Positions 9,262 to 17,705 of a stretch of DNA of 35,251 nt are shown here, piece by piece. Positions within the stretch are counted from its first letter, which is position 1, and each line of letters starts with the position of its first letter. The notes below the pieces were generated by a model. That model was not told the DNA's origin. It saw nothing but the letters and a program-made list of their open reading frames with translations, and made no database searches. A program made the position numbers and the translations under genes. This stretch comes from Candidatus Faecivicinus avistercoris (lineage in GTDB: Bacteria; Bacillota; Clostridia; Christensenellales; Aristaeellaceae): the NCBI GenBank assembly GCA_018716805.1, contig DVJL01000118.1, positions 1 through 35,251 on the forward strand, written 5' to 3'.

Positions 9262-9530
9262 TGACAAAGAAAAACTGCTTCGCCTTGATGAACAAGGAAC
9301 TCAGAAACGCCCTGCGCACATACCATGCCCTTTCGGACATCTCGCAGGAAGAGCTCGCGGCCCGAATGCAGATCACGCCCAGAGCCTGCTCCGGGCTGGA
9401 AAACGGAGAATATGGATTTTCCATCTTTTCGACGATGGCGTTGTTTTCGATCCTCTCCCCCGAAGATCGGTTCAGGCTGTTTGCGAAACTCTGCGCCATA
9501 ATGGCTCAGATGCTCGGGGAGGCGGCCTGA
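9261..9530 (+). CDS. Small XRE-family HTH transcriptional regulator
   Basis: LSDISQEELAARMQITPRACSGLENGEYGFSIFSTM HTH pattern; RBS GGGAGG. Confidence 0.7.
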   Translation: MTKKNCFALMNKELRNALRTYHALSDISQEELAARMQITPRACSGLENGEYGFSIFSTMALFSILSPEDRFRLFAKLCAIMAQMLGEAA

Positions 9531-9846
9531 TTCACAGGCTGGCAGCGAAGGGAAGGCAGCAGGAGAACGATCCATTGCCCGCATGTCCATCGCGCGATCT
9601 TTGCGCAATGCGGCGTGCGCGGCCGGCAAGGCAGCTTTGCGCATCCATGCCCCGGGAATCCCTGCTTATGGGACGGCATGCCGGTCCCAGAGCGCTGGCA
9701 AAGCCCATATATTTAAAAATTGCCCTGATCAATAGAATCAGAGTCAATTTTTGTTTTCTGAGTCAAATGCAGTTGCCGGCGGCGGGGAGGGCACTTGCGC
9801 CCGCGCAAGCTCCTTTTTGTCGCGGCCTTTCTCAATTTTGGGGCGG

Positions 9847-10434
9847 TCAGCGCGGCGTCCTGGCGGCGGGACGGGGATCGGCGCGCAGGATGGCGTAGAG
9901 GTCGACGTCGACATATCGCCCCTTGTTGCGCAGCTTCTGGCGTAGGCAGCCCTCATGGCGCATGCCGCACTTGCGCATGACCGCGCCGGAAGCGGGATTG
10001 TCCACCTCGTGGATCGCCTCCACGCGGTTGAGCCGCAGCGTTTCAAAGGCGTAACGGATCACCTCGCGCAGCGCTTCGGTCATGATGCCCTGTCCCCACA
10101 TGTCGCGCGCGAGCGAATAGCCGACCTCGGCCGACGCGTGTTCAAAGTGGATCCACATGAACCCGATCGTGCCGATGATCCGCCCCGATTCCTTCCATTC
10201 AATCCCCCAGCTGGCGGCCTCGCCCATCCGGTATTTGCGCTGCATATAGCGGATATAGGCGCGCGATTCGCCGATGCTGCGGTGCGCATCCCAGAGCACA
10301 TGGCGCGCGACCTCCGGATCGCGGCTGTAGGCGAATACGTCGCGCGCATCGCGCATCGTCAGCTTGCGCAGCCGCAGCCGCGGCGTCTCCAGCTCGGGCA
10401 TATAGGCGTAGGGATCTCGTCCAATCATGCTCAT
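9847..10434 (-). CDS. GNAT-family (RimJ/RimL-like) N-acetyltransferase
   Basis: ETPRLRLRKLTMRDARDVF, GTIGF, EVGYSLARDMWGQGIMTEALREVIRYAFETLRLNRVEA. Confidence 0.85.
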   Translation of the reverse strand: MSMIGRDPYAYMPELETPRLRLRKLTMRDARDVFAYSRDPEVARHVLWDAHRSIGESRAYIRYMQRKYRMGEAASWGIEWKESGRIIGTIGFMWIHFEHASAEVGYSLARDMWGQGIMTEALREVIRYAFETLRLNRVEAIHEVDNPASGAVMRKCGMRHEGCLRQKLRNKGRYVDVDLYAILRADPRPAARTPR

Positions 10435-10994
10435 TTTTCGAGAAAAGGCCGCGCGAGCGCGAGCGCGCAGACGGTCTTGGCGTCGTTGATTTCGTTGCTG
10501 GCGACCATGGCCATCGCCTCGTCATAGGGCAGCTTGACCACGTTGAGAAATTCATCGTCGTCCGGATGGCTCTCGCCGCGCGTCAATTCCTGCGCGAGAT
10601 AGACGCCGATGCATTCGTCGCAGAAGCCCACCGTCGTCAGCAGATCGTTCAAATGCGTCCATTTGGACGCCTCGAGGCCGGTTTCCTCGCGCAATTCGCG
10701 CTTTGCCGCGGCAAGCCGGTCCTCGCCGCGGTAATCGAGCTTTCCCGCGGGGATCTCCATCAGCACGCGGCCGACCGGCGCTCGGAACTGCCGGACGAGA
10801 TAGACGTTGCCGTCGCCGTCCACCGGCAGCACCGCCGCCGCGCCGATGTGCCGGGCGACCTCCCGCTTTGCCAGCTTGCCGTTGGGCAGCTGGTTGGTCA
10901 GATGGTCGATGTGCAGGATCAGGCCGTCGAATACATGCTCGGACGAGACGGTCTGTTCCATGATCCGGGAATCGTCGAAATTTCGCACGTTCAC
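10431..10994 (-). CDS. NUDIX hydrolase, ADP-ribose pyrophosphatase-like
   Basis: Nudix box GKLDYRGEDRLAAAKRELREETGLEA; 4-nt overlap with the GNAT gene. Confidence 0.88.
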   Translation of the reverse strand: MNVRNFDDSRIMEQTVSSEHVFDGLILHIDHLTNQLPNGKLAKREVARHIGAAAVLPVDGDGNVYLVRQFRAPVGRVLMEIPAGKLDYRGEDRLAAAKRELREETGLEASKWTHLNDLLTTVGFCDECIGVYLAQELTRGESHPDDDEFLNVVKLPYDEAMAMVASNEINDAKTVCALALARPFLEK

Positions 10995-11071
10995 TCACCT
11001 CAATGTCCGTATGAACTCTATCATTCGCCTTCTGAGCGCAAAAATCCTGCCTCAAGCGCAAGAATGCGCCT

Positions 11072-11284
11072 TCAGCGGTTGATCTTTGGGTTTTCCGTCC
11101 GCTTCAGGATGTAGTCGATGCTGACGTCGTAGAAGTCGCTCAGGATCATCAGCGTCTCCGTCGGCGGAACCCGGCGCCCATTTTCATATTTGGACAAAAG
11201 CGCCTGCTCGATGCCCGTCGCCATCTGTACGGCGACCTGCGACAGCCCGCGCCTTTTCCTCAGCACCCGCAAGTTGTTTTCCAT
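11072..11284 (-). CDS. XRE-family HTH transcriptional regulator
   Basis: LRVLRKRRGLSQVAVQMATGIEQALLSKYENGRRVPPTETLMILSDFYDVSIDYIL. Confidence 0.85.
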   Translation of the reverse strand: MENNLRVLRKRRGLSQVAVQMATGIEQALLSKYENGRRVPPTETLMILSDFYDVSIDYILKRTENPKINR

Positions 11285-11328
11285 CGCAATCCCCCGTGGA
11301 CATTATGGCATGTTTTTAAGGCACAGAT

Positions 11329-11343
11329 ATGACGATTTGTCAT
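11329..11343 (-). promoter_or_regulatory. Possible operator of the 11284 XRE gene
   Basis: ATGAC-GATTT-GTCAT inverted repeat about 20 bp upstream of CATAAT (minus strand, 11302-11307). Confidence 0.35.
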
Positions 11344-11399
11344 TTCTGCGCCAACTGCATCAAAACGCAAAAGGTTGCGCGCTTTAAGGGAGCGGCGGG

Positions 11400-12227
11400 T
11401 CAGCTGCGCTTGCGCAGGAGCTTTTTATAGCTCTCCGTCAGGATGCTGCTGCGCACGATCAGATAGACGCCCGGCGCGACCAGCGCGAGCATGCCGGCGA
11501 TTCCAATGCCTTCGAGGAATGCCGATCCGGCGCTCGCACCGGCGATTTCGGCGCTGTATTCGGCCAGCGCGCTGCCCACCGAAGCCGGAATAGCGCTGGC
11601 GACGCACAGCGCGATGCCCACCGCGAGATCGCGCGCAAGGCGCGGACGGAACTGGTTCTGCGCCTCGTTCGCCCACTCTTCGACGCCCGGGCCGGGAGAA
11701 AACCGGCGCTTTTCGATGAACTCAAAGGGCTTCATCAGCGCGCCGGCGCACACGAACTGCCACACGCCCCACGCGACCAACACGAGCAGAGCGGGCAGGC
11801 CGACCGCCGTCGCCAGCAGGTCGCTGATGGCTTCCAGCGCGATCAGCGCCGTGGGCGAGAGGATGCAGGCCGCCACGCCGCGCGCGATCATCCGCGCGTT
11901 CGACTGGCAGTGTGAGGAGTAGTTGTAGGCTTCCGTAAGGCTCAGCTCCGGCAGCGCGCAGCGCGCGTCCGCCTCGCCGCCATCGGGCGCGGCATCCGGC
12001 GCGGCGCTGGAAAGCGCGTCGTCCAGATCGACGTCCGGGCGGATCAGTTCGTCGGCCGAGAGGCCAAACAGCCCGCACATCGCCACGATGCGGTCGAGGT
12101 CGGGCGTCGACGCGCCGGATTCCCATTTGGAAACCGACTGGCGCGATACGCCCAGCCGGCCGGCCAGCTCCTCCTGCGACCAGCCGCGCGCCCGGCGGAG
12201 GCAGGCGATCTTTGATGCAAGGTTCAT
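11400..12227 (-). CDS. XRE-family regulator with C-terminal membrane domain
   Basis: N-term MNLASKIACLRRARGWSQEELAGRLGVSRQSVSKWESGASTPDLDRI; hydrophobic C-terminal segments; start set at 12227 with AGGAGG RBS (longer 12572 ORF not supported). Confidence 0.8.
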   Translation of the reverse strand: MNLASKIACLRRARGWSQEELAGRLGVSRQSVSKWESGASTPDLDRIVAMCGLFGLSADELIRPDVDLDDALSSAAPDAAPDGGEADARCALPELSLTEAYNYSSHCQSNARMIARGVAACILSPTALIALEAISDLLATAVGLPALLVLVAWGVWQFVCAGALMKPFEFIEKRRFSPGPGVEEWANEAQNQFRPRLARDLAVGIALCVASAIPASVGSALAEYSAEIAGASAGSAFLEGIGIAGMLALVAPGVYLIVRSSILTESYKKLLRKRS

Positions 12228-12276
12228 GCGAATCCTCCTGATGGATGTCCGGCGGATGCCGGTTCGGTTTTTCTCC

Positions 12277-12345
12277 ATTATACCAGAGCAACCGGTTGAC
12301 ATCCACCAATTTGAGTTGGAATTTGTCTCAACCGGCGGTTGCTCT
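12277..12345 (-). promoter_or_regulatory. Promoter -10 (TATAAT) plus paired CAACC-GGTTG palindromes upstream of the XRE/membrane gene
   Basis: Minus-strand TATAAT at 12277-12282; CAACCGGTTG at 12289-12298; CAACCGGCGGTTG at 12329-12341; outer arms AGAGCAACC / GGTTGCTCT. Confidence 0.6.
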
Positions 12346-12347
12346 GC

Positions 12348-12439
12348 GGGAAACCGGGGCGCGTGCGGGCTTGGAGCGGAGCTATGAAGGGCCGCGCCCG
12401 CAGAGCCGCGAAGGGAAACCGGGGCGCGTGCGGGCTTGG
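12348..12439. repeat. 27-bp direct repeat, 65-bp offset
   Basis: GGGAAACCGGGGCGCGTGCGGGCTTGG at 12348-12374 and 12413-12439, identical. Confidence 0.85.
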
Positions 12440-12571
12440 CGCGGACGCGGCCGAATGAAATGCTGCACAGGAGCAGATGAAAAACGGAATGCATTCGGCC
12501 ATTCTGAGCCGCTGAACAGAGGAGGATGGCGGGCGGCCCAAACGATTGCGATAAGCCAGCCGGGCGCTGCA

Positions 12572-12611
12572 AAAAACGCCGGCGGGGTCGATTGTCCCCA
12601 TCGGCGTTTTT
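12572..12611 (-). terminator. Terminator (bidirectional form) downstream of the amidohydrolase
   Basis: AAAAACGCCG...CGGCGTTTTT with internal GGGG/CCCC pairing; U-tract on both strands. Confidence 0.75.
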
Positions 12612-12735
12612 GCCTGTCTGTACGGGCGGATGTGCGGCAAGTCCGCGCGGCTGCGATTCGCGCCTTCCGGAAGGTGCTTGAACAGGAGGTGGCGCGTCGC
12701 GGACGTCCGGCGGGAGACGCCGCTTTGCCCGCGGA

Positions 12736-13542
12736 CTACAGATTCAGCGCTCTCGTCAGATTGCCGCCCAGAATGCGGCGCTTCGATTCTTCCGGCAGGT
12801 CCAACCCCGTGAGGTGATCGATCGCTTCCCGAATTGCCCGCGCATCGTTGTAGGGAAAATCCAGCCCAAAGATCGACGCGGTATCTCCGGTCTGCCAGAT
12901 GAGGTCGTACACCCGCTCGTCGCTCAGATTCCACGCGCGGTTGACGTCCCGGTCAAAGACGCTCGTCAGGCCCGCATAGATTCGCGGTTCATCGCCGCGA
13001 TGCATGTTGTTGAGCATGACCGCCAGCGCTTCTTCAAAAAAGCAGTAGCCTCCCACGTGCTCCATGCTGAAGCGCAGCCTGGGAAAGCGGTAGGCGACCT
13101 CGTCAAACCGCCAGAGCTGGTAATCCCGGATGCGGTGCCAGTGCACGCCGGTGTGGAACGAGAGAAACAGGCCGAGTTCCTCGGCGCGGGCGTAGACCTC
13201 GCACGCCTTTTCGCCGTCCACGACGAACTTCTGGAATGCGGGATGCATCTTGATTCCCCGAAAGCCCAGATCCGCGATGCGATCGACCTGTCCGCGCAGA
13301 TCGCCCCGGTCGAAGTCGATGACTCCGAATCCGACGAGCCGATCGTTTCCGCGAATTTTTCCGGCGAGCCAGCCGTTCGTTTCTTCATTTCCCGGGCCGA
13401 GCTGACTTGGAAACGTCGCAAAGCAGACCGCCCGGGCGATCCCGCAATCGTCCATCGTCCTGAGGAGCGCTTCGACCGTACCGTCGGGGCGGACGTCTTT
13501 CGGAAATACATGCGCATGGTTGGCAAAAATCTCATGGCTCAT
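12736..13542 (-). CDS. Amidohydrolase family 2-like metal-dependent hydrolase (TIM barrel)
   Basis: NHAHVFP N-terminal H-x-H, GFRGIKMHPAFQKF, LSFHTGVHW, IFGLDFPYND. Confidence 0.75.
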   Translation of the reverse strand: MSHEIFANHAHVFPKDVRPDGTVEALLRTMDDCGIARAVCFATFPSQLGPGNEETNGWLAGKIRGNDRLVGFGVIDFDRGDLRGQVDRIADLGFRGIKMHPAFQKFVVDGEKACEVYARAEELGLFLSFHTGVHWHRIRDYQLWRFDEVAYRFPRLRFSMEHVGGYCFFEEALAVMLNNMHRGDEPRIYAGLTSVFDRDVNRAWNLSDERVYDLIWQTGDTASIFGLDFPYNDARAIREAIDHLTGLDLPEESKRRILGGNLTRALNL

Positions 13543-13686
13543 ATCGAGCAGTTCTCCTTTCGTTGCGCCGCGAAGCCCGCGCAGACTGATGGGAGGAGAA
13601 GCGACGCCGCAAGGCGCTTCTCTCCGACCCGCGGGGCGGGATTTTCGTTCTTTGCTTCGCCGTTCCCGGTTGGCTTTCGCCGGCGT

Positions 13687-14451
13687 TCAATCCCGCACGG
13701 AATTTCGATACTGCGTGGGCGTGATGCCGGCGAGTTTCCGAAAGATCGTGGCGAAATACTTTGGCGTGCCGAATCCCGTCTGTTCAGCGACTTCGTAGAT
13801 CTTTAAGTCCGTCGTCCGAAACAGGAGCATGGCCTTTCGGATCCGGATATAATTGAGGTATTCCTTAAAGGACGTGTTCAGTTCGCGGCGAAAGCATTTG
13901 CTCAGATAGCTCTCCGAGATGAACAGCGCTTTCGCCACAGAGGCGGCCGAAAGATCTTCGGCATAGTGGTCGTCGACATACTGGAGCGCCGCTTCGATGT
14001 AGTTGTTGTGCGTGTGGCCGGAATAGATTCCCGGTAGGCGGGACGCGTCGGCGGCGGCCCTTTGCCGGGCACTGATTCTCTGGGCTACCCGCTCGACCGC
14101 GCGGTAGAATTCCTCGTCGTCAAACGGCTTGACGAAATAATCCGCCGTTTTGAGCTTGATTGCGCGAAAGGCGTATTCAAATTTTGGATATGCCGATACG
14201 ACGATGAATTCAGGCCCTGGAATGTCGGCAAGGCTTTCCACCATTTCCAGGCCGTCGCGGCCTGGCATGGAGATGTCCGTAATGATCAAGTCGGGCCGCA
14301 TTTCCCGGATTTCTCTTTCCGCCGTTTCCGCGTCCAGCGCGCTTCCGACCACTTTGCAGTCCATGCGCTCCCACGGGACGGTGAGCGTGAGTTCGTTCAG
14401 GAACAACACGGAATCATCCACAAGATAGACCTTGACCATTTTCCCATCCAC
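13687..14451 (-). CDS. AraC-family response regulator (YesN-like)
   Basis: VYLVDDSVLF, PDLIITDISMPGRDGLEM receiver; C-terminal AraC HTH SESYLSKCFRRELNTSFKEYLNYIRI..VAEQTGFGTPKYFATIFRKLAGITPTQYR. Confidence 0.92.
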   Translation of the reverse strand: MDGKMVKVYLVDDSVLFLNELTLTVPWERMDCKVVGSALDAETAEREIREMRPDLIITDISMPGRDGLEMVESLADIPGPEFIVVSAYPKFEYAFRAIKLKTADYFVKPFDDEEFYRAVERVAQRISARQRAAADASRLPGIYSGHTHNNYIEAALQYVDDHYAEDLSAASVAKALFISESYLSKCFRRELNTSFKEYLNYIRIRKAMLLFRTTDLKIYEVAEQTGFGTPKYFATIFRKLAGITPTQYRNSVRD

Positions 14452-15273
14452 CTACTTAATGCCCGACGAAATAAAGCTGTTGATAAACTGTTTTTGGAAT
14501 AGCAAAAACAGCACCATCAGCGGAGCCAGGACGACCAGCGTCGCCGCGCAGGCATAGGCCCATTGGGGTCCGGCGTCTCCGCTGATCTTTGTCAGCAGCG
14601 CTAAGCCGACGGGAAGGGTCTGGCGCGAGGAGTTGTTGATGACCACGTTTGGCCACAGGTAGTTGTTCCAGTGGAAGTTGATTGAGACAATTGCAAAGGA
14701 GAGGTAGGCGGTTTTGCAGCTGGGCAGATACACATGCAGGAGCGATTGCGCCAGGTTGCATCCGTCGATCACCGCCGCCTCCTCCAGCGCCTTGGGAATC
14801 GTCTTGTAGCACTGCCGCAGCAGCATAATGCCCATGGACGATCCGAGGTAGATCACCATCACGCCCAGCCGGCGGTCCAGTAGGCCCATTTCCTTGATTG
14901 TCAGGTAGTTGGACAGCAAAAGAACGCTGCCGGGGATGACCATATGGGCCATCAGGATGGTCATGACCAGCTTCTTTCCCGCAAACTCAAGGCGCGCGAT
15001 GGCGTAAGCTGCGAGCGTCACTGTAAACAGCTGGACCGCCAGGGTTCCAAGCGTAATGATCAGCGAATTCTTCAGATACGTAAAGAAATCCCATAGTTCA
15101 AATACATAGCGAAAATTTTCCGCTGAGAAGGTGAGTTCAAAGTTGAACTTCGTCACCATGCTCGCCGGGCGAATGGCCGACCAAACGCACCAGATCAGCG
15201 GGATCGCCCAAATGAGCGATATAACCAGGAGAAGCGCAAATCGCACAGCGGTTCCCCAGTGCGCTTTCTTCAT
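14452..15273 (-). CDS. CUT1-type carbohydrate ABC transporter permease (MalG-like)
   Basis: MalG-like TM pattern; EAAVIDGCNLAQSLLHVYLP EAA motif. Confidence 0.9.
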   Translation of the reverse strand: MKKAHWGTAVRFALLLVISLIWAIPLIWCVWSAIRPASMVTKFNFELTFSAENFRYVFELWDFFTYLKNSLIITLGTLAVQLFTVTLAAYAIARLEFAGKKLVMTILMAHMVIPGSVLLLSNYLTIKEMGLLDRRLGVMVIYLGSSMGIMLLRQCYKTIPKALEEAAVIDGCNLAQSLLHVYLPSCKTAYLSFAIVSINFHWNNYLWPNVVINNSSRQTLPVGLALLTKISGDAGPQWAYACAATLVVLAPLMVLFLLFQKQFINSFISSGIK

Positions 15274-15285
15274 TGACTCATCCCC

Positions 15286-16182
15286 TCAGCTCTCGTAATG
15301 CGTGATTCTGTCCAGGCCGAAGTTTTGCAGGCAGATCACCGTCAGGACCACGATCATCAGCAGGACGCTGTAAGTCGCCGCCATCCCGTAGTCAAATTTT
15401 CCAAACGACATGTTGTAGATGTAGTACATGACCATCGAGCTTGCGTTGTTGGGGCCGCCTCGCGTCAAAATTGCGATCGAGTCCACCACCTGCACCGCGT
15501 TGCTGATGGAGAGCGTGACTGTAAATACCGTTGTGGGCATGAGCAGAGGGAACGTAATGCTCCGAAATTTCTGCCACTCATTCGCGCCATCCAGGGTCGC
15601 AGCTTCGTAATAGGACGCGTCGATATTCTGAAGGCCCGAAAGGTAGAAGAGCATCATGTAACCCGCTTGCTGCCAGATATAAATTACCGCCAGCGCATAG
15701 AGCACTGTCGCGGAATCGCCCAGCCAGTTGTGCGTCGGCAGGCCGATCAACTCGAAAATCCGATTGATATAGCCGATTTCCGATGCGAGCAGATACATCC
15801 ACACTAGGTAGAACCCCACCATGGGAGAGATATTCGGATAGAAAATCATCGCTCGGAAAGCCGTCCTGCCGGGCGTCTTTCGATTCAGCAGGCATGCAAA
15901 CAAAAGCCCCAGAATGAGCGACGCGGGAATGACCACCGCGCAGAATACCAGCGTGTTTTCAACGGATCTCGCAAATCCGGGATCCCGGAAGGCGCGGACA
16001 TAGTTTTCAATGCCATTGAAGACTGCCGCCGGCGTAGACAATTTTTTCTTGTAAAAGCTCAGAACAAAGGTCTTGACAAATGGATAGAACGTAAACATCG
16101 CCATGAATATCAGCGAAGGCGCCAGCAGCGTCCAGGCCTTCACGGTATCCCGCGTTCGCTTTTGTCTCGAAATCCGCTCCAT
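15286..16182 (-). CDS. CUT1-type carbohydrate ABC transporter permease (MalF-like)
   Basis: WTLLAPSLIFMAMFTFYPFVKTFVLSFYK; EAATLDGANEWQKFRSITFPLL EAA motif; start set at MERISRQKR. Confidence 0.9.
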   Translation of the reverse strand: MERISRQKRTRDTVKAWTLLAPSLIFMAMFTFYPFVKTFVLSFYKKKLSTPAAVFNGIENYVRAFRDPGFARSVENTLVFCAVVIPASLILGLLFACLLNRKTPGRTAFRAMIFYPNISPMVGFYLVWMYLLASEIGYINRIFELIGLPTHNWLGDSATVLYALAVIYIWQQAGYMMLFYLSGLQNIDASYYEAATLDGANEWQKFRSITFPLLMPTTVFTVTLSISNAVQVVDSIAILTRGGPNNASSMVMYYIYNMSFGKFDYGMAATYSVLLMIVVLTVICLQNFGLDRITHYES

Positions 16183-16327
16183 ATTCCCTCCACTGTCCGC
16201 ATGCCGTCCCCAATCCGGGCTTGCCCCGGCGGGACGGCGAGCGCGGCCGCCATTTCCCCCATGGGGCGCGGACTTCTTCTGCGAAGGAAGATGTCCGCGC
16301 CGCATCGTGGAGAACCTTGATTTCTGC

Positions 16328-17623
16328 TTATCTGTAATCCTCGAGAATGTAGTCGGCCTCGCTCTGCGCATAGGCCACGGCATCGTCGATGCTGCTCTCG
16401 CCCAGCACTACCGAAGTGCACATATTGGTGAACAGTTCGCCGATCTCAGTCGATGCAAACACGGAAAGCTGGCGATATGCGCTGTCGAGCTGATCGTACA
16501 TCACGCTGGCTTGCGGGACTTCCTCAAAGTAATTCTTCATTGTCTCGGTATCTCTTGCCGATACGCGCGAGGCAATATAGCCCGTGCCCACGCTCCAGCG
16601 GGCCTGAACCTCTGTGTCGGTCATGTAGCGCATAAATCTCCACGCAGCGTCGTATTGCTCCTGGGTCGTGTTGTCGCACTTGATCATGTACATGTCTCCG
16701 CCGCCGCCAATCGACGCGCCCGCCGCATCGCCGCGTCCGGGCATCAGGCAAACGCCAAAGTTAAAGTCGACGCTATCGCGAATGTTCGCGAGATTGCCGG
16801 AGCTTGCGGAAATGATCGAAACCGCGCCCTCGATAAAGTTCGACGGAAGCAGGCCCTCGTCAATGACGCCTTCCGGGGAAGCGCCCGCCTCGACGAGATC
16901 CAGATTGAACTGAAGCGCCTCCTTCACCGCGTCCGTATCGAAGTACACCTCCGTGCCATCCGGAGAGAAGATGTTCGAACCGTTTTCGGAAGCGGTGATG
17001 CACAGCGACTGTTGCTGCCAGTTGGAGGAATTCGCGATCATGACGCCCCAGCGCTCGACATTTCCCGCGTCGTCGCGAACCGTCAGCTTTGAACCGACTT
17101 CGAGCAGCTTATCCCACGTCTTCGGAGGATTGTTCGCGTCCAATCCGGCCTCTGCAAAGTGATCCATGTTGTAGTACATGGCCAATACGCTGCGCTGGAA
17201 GGGAAGCGCATAATGCTTGCCGTCGTACATGCCCGATTCGAGGTACACCGGATAGAAATCGTTGATGAGCTCATCCCCACCGTCCGCCGCGATGTAATCA
17301 TCCAGGCAGACAACGGCGTCCATCGCGATCAGCTCCAGCAGCCGCTGATCCAGGATGCACAGCTGCGGCGCGTTTCCGCCTTCCAGAGCGAGGGTCAGTT
17401 TCGTCATCGTGTCGTTGTAGGCGCCGCAGAATACAGCGTCGACGTCAATATCGGGGTTCTGCTCTTCAAACTCTGCGACGAACTGCTCGATCAACTCTGC
17501 CGCAGCGCCGCCCAATTGTACGGGGAAGTAGAATTGTACCGTCGTTTTTTCCGCTTCCGCCATGGCCGGCATTCCAAGCGCCATTGCCAATACGAGAAAC
17601 ATTGCCAGCATCTTTCGAACCAT
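16328..17623 (-). CDS. ABC transporter extracellular solute-binding protein (family 1-like)
   Basis: Signal peptide MVRKMLAMFLVLAMALGMPAMAEA; UgpB-like body; AGGAGG RBS. Confidence 0.88.
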   Translation of the reverse strand: MVRKMLAMFLVLAMALGMPAMAEAEKTTVQFYFPVQLGGAAAELIEQFVAEFEEQNPDIDVDAVFCGAYNDTMTKLTLALEGGNAPQLCILDQRLLELIAMDAVVCLDDYIAADGGDELINDFYPVYLESGMYDGKHYALPFQRSVLAMYYNMDHFAEAGLDANNPPKTWDKLLEVGSKLTVRDDAGNVERWGVMIANSSNWQQQSLCITASENGSNIFSPDGTEVYFDTDAVKEALQFNLDLVEAGASPEGVIDEGLLPSNFIEGAVSIISASSGNLANIRDSVDFNFGVCLMPGRGDAAGASIGGGGDMYMIKCDNTTQEQYDAAWRFMRYMTDTEVQARWSVGTGYIASRVSARDTETMKNYFEEVPQASVMYDQLDSAYRQLSVFASTEIGELFTNMCTSVVLGESSIDDAVAYAQSEADYILEDYR

Positions 17624-17705
17624 AGGGTGCCCCTCCTTTGAATGAATGTAACTATATTTTACATCATCCGGGCAAGTAATGTGTCTGAATGTCGTCAGAC
17701 TTGGT

